From Psilocybe azurescens (Eukaryota > Basidiomycota > Agaricomycetes > Agaricales > Agrocybaceae): a DNA stretch of 64,000 bases. Below, piece by piece: positions 55,103-64,000 of this stretch. A program made the translations under genes and the position numbers. The stretch spans positions 1 to 64,000 of the forward strand of contig JAJIRX010000490.1 in the NCBI GenBank assembly GCA_023853785.1. Direction: 5' to 3'. The notes under the pieces are model-generated. The model did not search any database and was not told where the DNA came from. It worked only from the letters and a program-made list of their open reading frames with translations. Positions within the stretch are counted from its first letter, which is position 1; each line of letters opens with the position of its first letter.

Positions 55103-56728
55103 TCACCAGCATCGACTGTCGTTGACCAGCCATATTCCCCATTTACCATATTTGCCCTGAGCACAATTTTCAAGTCAACATCGTGCCGGTGTTCAACATG
55201 CAGTATTCTCTTACCCAATCAACACATGACGTGGGTCCATTGTAGTTTACACCGTTGATATTGGCCGGCGTCGTGCTGCACATATCTTCCCAATTATCGC
55301 CATTGTGCAGATTTTCCAACGGTGCCTCATGACGCTACACGGTACAAGATTTCATCAGCACAAAGTGTAAGTGAAGCAAGGGCAGACGGCTTACACGAAT
55401 ACCAGGCTCTACACATCCCTGAATGTGAAGATCGACATAAAACATCATTACTAGCTGTTGAGCATTTCTCGCACCTTATCTTTGAAGTAACTCCACCAAG
55501 GAGTACATCCTCCCTCGTTGGAATCCACTTTCCAGTAACCGGTAACGTGTCCACAGATTCCCTATTCAACTTATGAGTATCCCAGTTCCCAGTTGTAACG
55601 ATTGGGTGACACAGAATAGCTTGGTAAGCATTCTGGGTTGCGAATCGGCACACAGAGGAACTCTAGAGACGGGGTTAACGTTTATGAATTCACTGGGGAC
55701 TCAACGAGTAGAGGTGTAGGTTATATAGTTACTCTAAGAGTCCTAATGGAAATAAAGGTAATAATAAGGAATGTGTAAGTCAGGTGAAACAATCAAGGTA
55801 AGGAACGACCGCAGCAGGCAGAGTGTATGATAACGAGTGCAAGAGCCCAGGCAAGGCACCGGAAAGAAAGATATCAGAGAAATCGTATGACAAATAGGAA
55901 ACGGCACGCGTAGCGATGACCGATCCGTTACACCAGTCCTTGAAATGAATGACAGACCTGATCCTCACAACTAGTCGGGGCCCATTCCTTTCCATGGATC
56001 TCAATTGGTTTGATGTGACACTCGTTGATTGCGTTGAAACCGACTGGAACATTCGTCAAAGTGGCGGCGATCCCATTCTCTCCGCTCCTGGTGCATCTTG
56101 ACTCGCCGCTCCTCATGGTCGTGAACTTCTGTGTTCCATTCGTCCCGTCGGACTGCGCGCTGACGTTCTTCACGCGCGATATCCCGGATAACACGATCGT
56201 GTCTCTCTTGATTGATAAAATCGTTCAATATGTATCCAAATCCCATGAGTGAGAAAGTGACAGTATGAGTATCAGTGCTCCAAACTTTCGATGCAAAGGC
56301 TTTGCGTTCCCGTACGATTGCGGCAAAAGGCCGCTGCGCTCGGTATGGGATCCGTAATTGGGCCTAAGAGGAGAATTTGGGAGATTTTGCTGGTACGATG
56401 GCCCGTCAAAGTAGGGAGGAGGCTGAGCGCTAAAGGGTTCACACTCAGTTAGGACTTAGTCCAGACAGTCGTACACAGAGTGATATACCTGTTTGCACGC
56501 ATATTTGAGCCATCCTGCCTGTTCGGCTGGTAACGAAGCATAAGAAGGGCCGTTCTGTGGTTATTGAAAGACGTGGTAGGAGACAAAGAACTCAACAACG
56601 ATAAGTAGCCTAGACACGAGTAGTACCGTAATAAATCACGTGTATTCTCGTTCTCAGGCACCCCGACTTCGTTATTAATTCGCTTTTTATCAATTTGTGT
56701 AATAGGACAGTCATGTAGCTTATAACGC
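55103..56728 (-). pseudogene. Gene 3E: coiled-coil and Cys-rich protein with internal deletion
   Basis: The upstream exon ends QAGWLKYACKQVYHSV, followed by an intron and AQPPPYFDGPSY. The anchor-coil exon has a single 18-residue repeat. After RREWDR the sequence jumps to the equivalent of ATLTNVPVGF, deleting about 130 bp present in 3D and shifting the frame. The remaining Cys-rich exons are conserved (INECHIKPIEIHGKEWAP, EGGCTPWWSYF), ending at the TGA 55103-55105. A solo LTR lies inside the intron after CEDQ. Confidence 0.65.
55594..55932. mobile_element. Solo LTR in a gene 3E intron, 339 bp
   Basis: Starts TGTAACG and ends CGTTACA, flanked by CCAGT at 55589-55593 and 55933-55937; gene 3D has the uninterrupted site. 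It is a different family from the LTRs at 48 and 51498. Confidence 0.85.
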
Positions 56729-56847
56729 GCCGCAGAACAGCAAATTCATGGATGATATACATGTAATAACTTGTGATTTAAACTATACAACAGTAAAACC
56801 AAAGTAAAGCGGTTAAGAAATTTGTGGTATGTACGTAGATTAGATGT

Positions 56848-58518
56848 TCAAACATGGGGAAGATACGCGGTCCAATTGAGATCGATGTATGCTCCAGCAG
56901 GCAGAGCTCGAAGACCTACAAGAGGCAAAATAAGAAGGACACCACGAGCAGCTATGTACAACAAAGTCGATAGAAATGCAATCACAATGACAGTGTTGTC
57001 CATAAACTCTACCAGGGTAGAGCTGTACTCTTTGCCGTCGTCGTTCCCGTCCCCGTCGCTACTGCCAATTGAGTCCGCCACCACTGAGAAAAAAAGATAT
57101 GCTGAGAGGGAGACCGGATACCAAGACAGCTGATACCCTCCACGCCCACTTCTCGATTACTGTAGGAAACTCGAATGACCAAGCGATGCAGTGAAGCCCT
57201 CCGAATACTATAGCCACAAAATTGCCAGCACGATGCTCATCGAATCCTCCTCGACTGCTGGAGCATAGAACGTTGGTACACGATATCGCCTCCCTCCAGA
57301 GTGGTACAAAACATCATATCGTAGAAAGCACCGAAGAACATGATGCCTGGGCGAATTGTGAACACGTATACGATGCTGCCAATAAGACCAAGCTCCTCCC
57401 GCTTCACCCTTAGATACACGCGAAATTGCTGGGGTAAAGATAGGCTGGGGTCGTGGTACGGACGGCTAACTGGTGGATCTAGCATAGGCTCTGGTGACGC
57501 CAATGGCGACCGTTCGGACGTGTCTTGGGCTTCGACGTCAACATCCAGAGTGATTGGTGTTTCAGACCGCAACAACGAAGTCTGAGGGTGAGTTACGACA
57601 TCGACAGCGACAGCGACCGGTGTTTCAGGGCGCTCAACTGCCTCCAATAATGAAGTCTGGATATTATCATCTTCACCTACTGGAGCCACAGGAGGCGATG
57701 TAGTCTTTATCTTTTCCTCTTCCGGTTTGGGATCGGGATCGGCTGAACATCCCTTCTTTAAATGAACAGGGACAGAAACTTGAACATCGAGGGGTTTGTG
57801 CCACCATAAGGCGTAAATGATCATCGTAAGCGCTGCAAAAGCGAGTGTAACGACCTCCAGCTCCGTCAAGACCATCCGCTTCGATCCTCTCACGATACAC
57901 TGGATGATGAACCATGTAGTCTGCATGACCACAACACCTTTGGAGAAGAAATCGCCTTTGCTTTTATCCTTGATTTCCGCTTCTGTGATCGTCGGCCACT
58001 CGATCTTTCCTTCCTCTTCTAGTTTCTCCATTTCGTGCGCTTCAAGTGTCCGTAGAAGAACGCCATCCTGGTACAAGGAGAATCCTCCCATTATGAGAAA
58101 GAATGCATGGGCTTTTGTCCAACCCTTCGCTATAATGGTGTCCAATTCGTCAATCAAGTAAGTATAAACAAGGAGAAACACACCGCATACCTTTGTGCCG
58201 CTTCACAATAGCTGAGGCCGCCAGGGACTGCCGCGTTGTCCACACGATGACCATTTCCGGCGCGATGAGGAGATTGAACATGATGGCCAGGCGTCGACCA
58301 AAGATTCGGATAGCGCTGTCGTTCGGAGCTGGGATGTTTTGGTGAACTGAAATCCATGTGCAGGCGAAGATCGTGGCGAAACAGCTCCAGACGATATTCC
58401 ATATGGACCTGTCCGTAAACTGGGAGTCGTCGGAGAATTGTGTTGATGCTAGCGTATCTCTAGGATAATAAGAATGTACGTGAGCCGCATATACAGTGCA
58501 TAAGGTCACAAGAGCCAT
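56848..58518 (-). pseudogene. Gene 2E: multi-pass membrane protein, best-preserved copy
   Basis: ATG 58518; exon 1 to 58191, intron 58130-58190 (61 nt), exon 2 open for about 300 codons to about 57290. All family landmarks are visible: FATIFACTWISVHQNIPAPN, FGRRLAIMFNLLIAPEMV, KGWTKAHAFFLIMGGFSLY, QTTWFIIQCIVRGSKRM, AALTMIIYALWWHKPLDV, then VFGGLHCIAWSFEFPTVIEK and ALPAGAYIDLNWTAYLPHV. Only two one-base deletions separate it from an intact gene, near 57288 (a C run) and near 57220. It has the least damage of the five and could be functional if those are sequence errors. Confidence 0.78.
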
Positions 58519-58682
58519 GGTCTCGTCAGAGACGAGCGCTGCGCTCAGTGAGGTGGTGAGTATTGTGTTGAGCTTGCTGCTAGTGCATGTCCGGGAAGAG
58601 GGCGATGCAAATTTGAAACCAAAATCCAGTCAGGGAAGCGAAAGCCATCCGGCAGCATCCGGCGCAAGGGCAATTGCGTTCG

Positions 58683-58719
<37 letters not shown>
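58683..58719. repeat. (TTGA)n microsatellite
   Basis: About nine perfect tetranucleotide repeats at the end of the array; a shorter run of the same motif lies at the equivalent place near 35740. Confidence 0.95.
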
Positions 58720-58864
58720 GCGATACAATCTGCCGATTGCCGACAGAGCCGCATGGAAAATGGTCGGCGGAAACTAGACTTCAAATTGACTTCAAAGTTC
58801 AAATCGAGAGGGCAAAATCTGGCGAAATGCTTCGTTCAGTCTGAGGAACCCTGAGGAACTTGTA

Positions 58865-59278
58865 CAGTTGAGTCCCCATAACCCATACCTTTCGCCGTCC
58901 ACGCAAAAAGGTATGGGTATGAGAGGTTATGGGATGTGTTTTGGTAGCCTTTCGTTCTTGAATTGGAATTAAATGTTGTGGAACTAACAGTAAAATACAT
59001 TTGCCGATGTACGAGTCCTCCGTGAGTCGTGTGAAAATCACATCGAAATGGTGTTCCTATGCCTAAACGACCAATTTCCGAACCAAAAGCATATTTGACA
59101 CCGACAACCGACTGACAACCACGCCAGGCCTATGGGCTTTTGTCTGAGAAAGGTACGGGTTATGAGTTACTGCGGAACTGTGGGTTATGGGACAATTTCC
59201 TCGCCCACTGGATAAGACATTCTATGGGTTACGACGGGTTATGGGTTATCAGAGGTAGGGCCTATGAGGGTTCAACTG
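58865..59278. mobile_element. 414-bp MITE, TA-flanked
   Basis: Left end CAGTTGAGTCCCCATAACCC; the right end read inward is CAGTTGAACCCTCATAGGCC; TA on both sides (58863-58864, 59279-59280). The interior is full of GGTTATGGG words in both orientations and has no coding capacity. Confidence 0.8.
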
Positions 59279-59478
59279 TACTGATCATCCAGTAATTAAC
59301 AGAGCTGCAATACCCAACTTAAACTTGAAGCTTGATCTATTCGGGATTGTTTTCCGTCGGCAACGGGTGTTACGTCGAGTCATACATAGTAAATGACAAT
59401 GCCTTGAAAGATACTGAGAGCTTGATCCAGTATTGCATATTTGTCCTCACACCCTCATCTACCAAAGACCGAACGAAT

Positions 59479-60108
59479 ATGATCAATACACACTCCGAAC
59501 GTCGAACCGTCTTCGAGATCCCCACACCAGCCTCAGATGTCCACATCGCAATGTACAAACGCGTTCGGCTGTCGGGTCTTCAAACCAACCCTGAAGCATT
59601 CGGGTCGACATATGAGAGAGAATATAGCTTCCCAGACAGCACTTGGATCTCGCGCGTCAACATCAAAGGGAGATGTACCCTCATGTCAGTAGCATCAGTA
59701 CTCGAGGACAACGTCACTGGCACCGAAGAGTCTGCAATTGCGATTGGAACCCTATCTGTGTTGGGACCGGAGATGTTGGCAGGGCTCCCTCAGGATCCTC
59801 CGTATCCGCAGCATATAGCAGACGAGGAGAGAATGGGAAGGGTGGATGTTTATATGCTTGTTGGTATGTGGGTACAGCCGGAGTATCGTGGCAAAGGTGT
59901 GGGGAGGATGTTAGTCGACCGCGCGCTGGAAGTCGTCAAGCATGCCAAGGAATGCGCCGTCGGAAACACGAAAAAGGTTGTTTTGCTTCTGGTGCACGAC
60001 GATCAGCATGACGCTATGCATTTATATCGAAAGGCAGGTTTTGTGGAACAAGGAGTGGCTGATCATGGAGAAAAACCGTCGACATGGATGGCCAGCACAG
60101 TTTTGTAG
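59479..60108 (+). CDS. GNAT-family N-acetyltransferase 1
   Basis: The frame is open further upstream, but ATG 59479 (MINTHSERRTVFEIPTPASD) aligns with the start of the neighbouring paralogue, so I chose it (209 residues). Acetyl-CoA-binding motif A is seen as LVGMWVQPEYRGKGVGRMLV with the R-x-K-G-x-G signature, and motif B as LYRKAGFVEQG near the C-terminus. No signal peptide or membrane segment. It should transfer an acetyl group to an amine or N-terminus; the substrate is unknown. No introns. Confidence 0.85.
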   Translation: MINTHSERRTVFEIPTPASDVHIAMYKRVRLSGLQTNPEAFGSTYEREYSFPDSTWISRVNIKGRCTLMSVASVLEDNVTGTEESAIAIGTLSVLGPEMLAGLPQDPPYPQHIADEERMGRVDVYMLVGMWVQPEYRGKGVGRMLVDRALEVVKHAKECAVGNTKKVVLLLVHDDQHDAMHLYRKAGFVEQGVADHGEKPSTWMASTVL

Positions 60109-60281
60109 ACTTTAGAGCAGAATGTGTACAGTCGAGTCAGTAGTCGAGCTTTCTAAAAAAATATTGATGGACACATGACTAAGTGAAATAATAGATAGTG
60201 TGAGACGTTTGTCGATCCCATTTTACACCCCACCTACATTCGAAAAAGATAATTCGTAGAACATAACTGTACTCACAAGAT

Positions 60282-60893
60282 ATGAGTACCCACCTCAGAT
60301 GGACGGTCATCCAAATCCCCACTCCAGCCTCCGAGGAACATACCGCCTTATACAAGACCATCCGCTTATCTGCTCTTCTTATCGACCCGGAAGTCGCTGC
60401 ATCATCGTACGAAAGTGAATCGAGTTTCTCGGATCGCACCTGGAGCTCGCGTGCCAATACAGAAGGCAGACACACGCTCGTGGCGGTACTGGTTGACACG
60501 GGATCCGCGATAGGGACGCTGTCGGTTCATGGTCCAGAAATGCTAGCGTGGCTGCCGAAGGAGCGTCCATATCCGCCATCCCTTGCTGAAGAAGAGGCCT
60601 CGGGCGAAACCGATGTCTATATATTAGTAGGAATGTGGGTTCAGCCGGAGTTTCGTGGTAGAGGTGTGGGAAGGATGCTGGTTGATCGTGCTTTGAAGGT
60701 CATAAAGGAAGCCCCATCAGTTGGATTCCAAGACACGGAAGAAAGTTTGAGGATAAAGAAAAGGACTGCATTGCTCCTGGTGAATGATAATTGGCGTCCG
60801 GCCAAACGATTGTATCGAAAAGCGGGGTTTGTCGAGCAGGAGGGTAATATTTCCGGGAAACAGACAAGATGGATGACGATGACAGTGACTTAA
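60282..60893 (+). CDS. GNAT-family N-acetyltransferase 2
   Basis: A paralogue of the previous gene, 173 bp downstream and in the same direction (203 residues, start MSTHLRWTVIQIPTPAS). It has VGMWVQPEFRGRGVGRMLVD (motif A, R-x-R-G-x-G) and LYRKAGFVEQEG (motif B). The middle has diverged while both motifs are conserved, so both copies appear functional after a tandem duplication. The substrate is unknown. Confidence 0.87.
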   Translation: MSTHLRWTVIQIPTPASEEHTALYKTIRLSALLIDPEVAASSYESESSFSDRTWSSRANTEGRHTLVAVLVDTGSAIGTLSVHGPEMLAWLPKERPYPPSLAEEEASGETDVYILVGMWVQPEFRGRGVGRMLVDRALKVIKEAPSVGFQDTEESLRIKKRTALLLVNDNWRPAKRLYRKAGFVEQEGNISGKQTRWMTMTVT

Positions 60894-61082
60894 AATATAA
60901 AACGTATATCACTACGTACCGTATATTCAATGGCATTATGTTCTGGGTTGGTTTCAAGGCAAGGTCTGACGGAATAGGTGGAATCGGTTTATCCCGTGGA
61001 AATACATGTCCGATTTGATTCCCGACTCTGAGGTACGCGTGACGTCGTCAACGGACCCTTTATTTACTCTCTTCCACAAGCC

Positions 61083-61652
61083 ATGTCGGACAACGACGAG
61101 AAACACCTAGCCGATATCTCAGGCGATGAGCAAGAGCACGACATCGAAGAAGACGAATTTAGCGCAGACGAGAAGTCCGAACTTCTTTCATCACGCGAAA
61201 CCTCGCCCTCACCCTCAGACGACGACGACGACGATCCTCGACTTAATCGGGCTGGACCTTCCCGTTTCAAACGTTTTGCACTGCTTGTATTCCTGGTATT
61301 TTTGTTCTGGTTAGGCTACCAGATGCGGAGGTCTATGTGGGAGGGAAAGAGGAAGCCTAAAGTTATCCATGCATCTAGGTGTGTTCTTCACTCGCCGTTT
61401 CTAACTTAAGTGATTTAACTCCTTTAACATAGATACTCGAAAGAGCATAAATTTCGACCCGCGGCGAGCCCCATTATCACAGAAACCCTGAAGGACGGAC
61501 GAGTAAGGCTTCGAGGTGCATTGCCTGAACCCACCGAAGCCCCTAAACCCACTATTAAGCCCAAGAAGAAGACGAGAACAGGAAAAGTTTCTGGGAAGAG
61601 GAAAGCTCGCCAAGCGAAGCGCAAGACGTCAACAGCAGATAAGAGGATGTAA
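61083..61652 (+). CDS. Small single-pass membrane protein, two exons
   Basis: Exon 1 is 61083-61378 and exon 2 61433-61652, joined by a 54-nt intron in phase (HASR|YSKEH). The N-terminus is very acidic (Ser/Asp/Glu), then a membrane segment ALLVFLVFLFWLGYQM, then a conserved FRPAASPIITETLKDGRVRL stretch and a Lys-rich tail (KPKKKTRTGKVSGKRKARQ). It is probably a type II protein with a basic luminal tail or an ER membrane factor; I cannot name the family. Confidence 0.8.
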
Positions 61653-61846
61653 TGTGCGCCATGATGTTGATGTTACTTCACCCTCTTCCGTTCTTTGACC
61701 TTTTTCTACATTTCGTGTAGACATCACGTCCATGTTTCTATACCTTGTATCTATCTGCAAATTAATAGCCCTCTTCATATTTTTCGTGTGTTCAACTTTG
61801 CTTGATCGCAAATCTTGACTTTGGCACGACCCTCATTTTTTTTTCC

Positions 61847-62122
61847 CGTCGCGAGCCCCATTATCACAGAAACCCTGAAGGACGGACGAGTAAGGCTTAG
61901 AGCTGCATTGCCTGAACCCACCGAAGCCCCTAAACCTACTGTTAAGCCCAAGAAGAAGACGAGAACTGGAAAAGTTTCTGGGAAGAAGAAAGCTCGCCAA
62001 GCGAAGCGCAAGACGTCAACAGCAGATAAGAGGATATAGTGTGCGCCATGATGTTAATGTTACTTCACCCTCTTCTGTTCTTTGACCTTTTTCTTCATTT
62101 TGCATAGACATCAGGTCCATTT
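61847..62122 (+). pseudogene. Tandem duplicate of exon 2 and 3' flank
   Basis: Near-identical to 61460-61732, including the exon 2 coding part and the 3' untranslated region (TGTGCGCCATGATGTT). It keeps an open frame (stop at 62037-62039) but has no membrane segment, and a short T run precedes it. It could act only as an alternative last exon. Confidence 0.8.
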
Positions 62123-62233
62123 TTTTAATACATTAATGGCATGTTTTCAATGCTGAGCACTTCATCGAACAGTTACCCATATTCGTATCCCAAAATTTAT
62201 CATTCGTCACAATGTCTCTCATGAGACACATTC

Positions 62234-63042
62234 CTATCCGCTGCTCGAAAGGCTCGAGTGAAACATTTCGAGTGTGGCGATCTCTCTCAGAGTTCCGACC
62301 AGTGGTGAAAAGCCTGGATCGCTAACGAAGTCGACGTGCGCCTAAACGGTGTGTATACGAGCATTAGCCAATCGGAGCCACCTCAAAAGGGTAAGAATCT
62401 GACCTTGGTGCTGTTCCACCCAATTGTGAGGTAAAATGTGTTCGAATCCTCCAGGGTTGGGCCCCATGTCACAGGAGCATACCTGGCATTCCCAGCGTCG
62501 ATCTTTGTAGCCATGGTAGACAGGATGTTGTACAGATCCTCCTTAGTATTGCCTTCGTTCAGCGTCATCCGCAGGATCTCGGTGGTGGGTGCGGTGAGAG
62601 CGGGTGTGAAGTCCTTGACGAAGTCGACGTGGTACGTTTTGCTCTCACCGACTTTTACTGATTGTATGATCTTGAGCCACTCGGCGAAAGACGGCTGGCT
62701 GGTTAAAGCTTTATGGTGCTCTAGCGTCGCCCAGACTGCAGAGCACATCCAAATAATATTAGCCTGAGGTCTGCACGGCGGATTGTGAGTATCTTCTATG
62801 ATGTTCCTTACCTATGAAGCTGTGGAATCGTTTTCTATCTTCCTCGGCTAAGCCTGAATGTATTCTGCAAGGATGCATTCAAAGAGGTTATATGAACACA
62901 AGCTCTGTCGCAAGCAACGAATTATATCATACCCGATACAGCCATCTGACTTTGTAATTCCCTCAACGACTGGCTTGAAGATAGAGGGGTCTGCGATGTA
63001 GGCATCAGTGGCCTCCCACGAGGTTATTTCAACAATCGGCAT
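62234..63042 (-). CDS. ABM-like dimeric alpha/beta barrel protein, multi-exon
   Basis: ATG 63042 (MPIVEITSWEATDAYIADPS). Exons run to about 62932, then a small exon about 62815-62866 (GLAEEDRKRFHSF), then 62403-62766 (WMCSAVWATLEHHKALTSQP, HVDFVKDFTPALTAPTTEIL, NTFYLTIGWNST) and a last exon to the TAG at 62234 (AHVDFVSDPGFSPLVGTLRE). Two HVDFV-type halves are typical of fungal ABM-like fold proteins. The join between the small exon and the main exon is one base out of phase as I read it, so either the splice site differs or there is an indel. The enzymatic role is unknown. Confidence 0.6.
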
Positions 63043-64000
63043 GGTGTAATTATTTTTCGGCGTCACAATATATGTGCGGTGCGTCCTGGAGCGGGTTTGG
63101 GTATCTTTGAGGCTGTTAGGGTCCAGATTTGAGGCTGTTAGGGTCCAGAAAAATGATGGAGGGGATTCGAGACGATTCGAAATTCATAGGCTATAGCAGC
63201 TTATATATGCCGGTGCATGAGGCAGCATTGGTGTGTTTCGAGCACCGAACCATGATGGAACAAAGCCGGAGTACCCGTAATTGACATCCTACAATCTTGA
63301 AAGAGTCGTACTCAGTGGCGCTACTGTGAGGATTGGTCATGGGTCGCGGTAGTATCTTATTTAGCCTGTTACAAATCAATTTCATGGTCGAGGAAAGGAA
63401 ATAGTATGCGTGGAATCGCTCCCAGAGTGAGAGCGTCCTGGGTTATCAAGTCTAATCATAGCCGTGAAGTTCACAGAAGTGGTTAACTATTTAGGCGTCT
63501 TGAGCCGTTCAAGTTTTTTTAGAACAGACGCTATGACGTTCGATCACTTAGTCATCTATTTGGGACGTCCAGACCTCACACTATCGCTGCTTGGCGGATT
63601 CGTCGTTAGTAGCATTTACAGGAGGAGAAGAAAACTCATTGGGACCCCAGATGAATACTGGATAAAAACCTATCTACGATGTGTAAACATTGTCTCAAGC
63701 CGTAGTCCCTCAACACTCTAATATGGAGGGTGCCAGTCTAAATGGGAACGCAAATAGGATACAAGCTTTGCATAGCCGAACAATTTACCACCAGAACGAC
63801 GCAGGAGAATCAGTAAAAAATACGGGGAGCAAATAACCGTTGATTACAATGCACACAAATCAATTCTAAAGTCTGACAAGGCTGGAAATATGATATATCT
63901 CAAAGATGGAGGCGCTCCTCAAGTCCTTCAAGACCAACTGGAAGGGATCCTGGCTGTCAAAATCGTTATGCGTCTGACACAAGCCGTCAGAGTCCTTACA
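63043..64000. other. Right end of window, no supported gene
   Basis: A 20-bp duplication GAGGCTGTTAGGGTCCAG lies near 63110-63150. An 85-codon open frame at 63464-63721 (FDHLVIYLGRPDLTLSLLGG) is unrecognised. Nothing else can be supported. Confidence 0.4.

Larger units (their letters stand above)
54831..58620. repeat. Array unit 5, last copy
   Basis: Contains genes 3E and 2E. It is closest to unit 4 in the 3' flank and in gene 3 (both keep the coiled coil). No gene 1 follows; the sequence leaves the array at the (TTGA)n microsatellite. Confidence 0.8.

Overview
The window looks like repeat-rich, probably subtelomeric DNA of an agaricomycete (Basidiomycota) fungus. The grounds are short GT-AG introns of about 45-75 nt, a gag-pol chromovirus, Tc1/mariner- and hAT-type transposons, and gene families that I know from agaricomycete genomes: multi-pass membrane proteins ending in a conserved LRALPAGAYIDLNW-type tail, and coiled-coil type II membrane proteins with a Cys-rich C-terminal domain. 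No bacterial features are present.

Layout. 48-9627 is a full-length Ty3/gypsy retrotransposon with two LTRs and a GGCCA target-site duplication (TSD); its gag-pol is frameshifted but an extra ORF at the env position is intact. 10652-12070 is a decayed intron-containing gene resembling the N-terminal part of fungal NLR-like (NACHT) proteins. 12.8-14.8 kb is non-coding: degenerate palindromic repeats, then a large inverted repeat. 15446-16133 is a TA-flanked MITE (miniature inverted-repeat element). 16189-20873 is a Tc1/mariner-like transposon carrying a transposase plus a convergent passenger gene; a second TA-flanked element (16535-18181) is nested in it.

20.9-58.6 kb is an array of duplicated units of about 8.5-9.7 kb, all read on the minus strand. 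A full unit contains, in transcription order, (1) a many-exon gene of unknown family built from serially duplicated exons, (2) a multi-pass membrane protein gene, and (3) a gene for a protein with a Cys-rich C-terminal domain, in units 4 and 5 also a coiled coil and a membrane anchor. Units 1-3 are complete; units 4 and 5 keep only genes 2 and 3. Almost every copy is damaged by small indels, and later insertions decorate the array: two solo LTRs, a hAT fragment, a 791-bp element with a 7-bp TSD and a 27-nt poly(A) insertion. Because the paralogous units preserve the empty sites, these insertions can be dated relative to the duplications.

From 58.7 kb the sequence is more ordinary: a microsatellite, a 414-bp MITE, two intact tandem GNAT acetyltransferase genes, a small two-exon single-pass membrane protein gene with a duplicated second exon, and a minus-strand multi-exon gene for an ABM-like (dimeric alpha/beta barrel) protein.

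Many frameshifts are single-base indels in otherwise well-conserved frames, and the two LTRs differ almost only by indels, so part of the 'pseudogenisation' may be consensus error in an under-polished long-read assembly.
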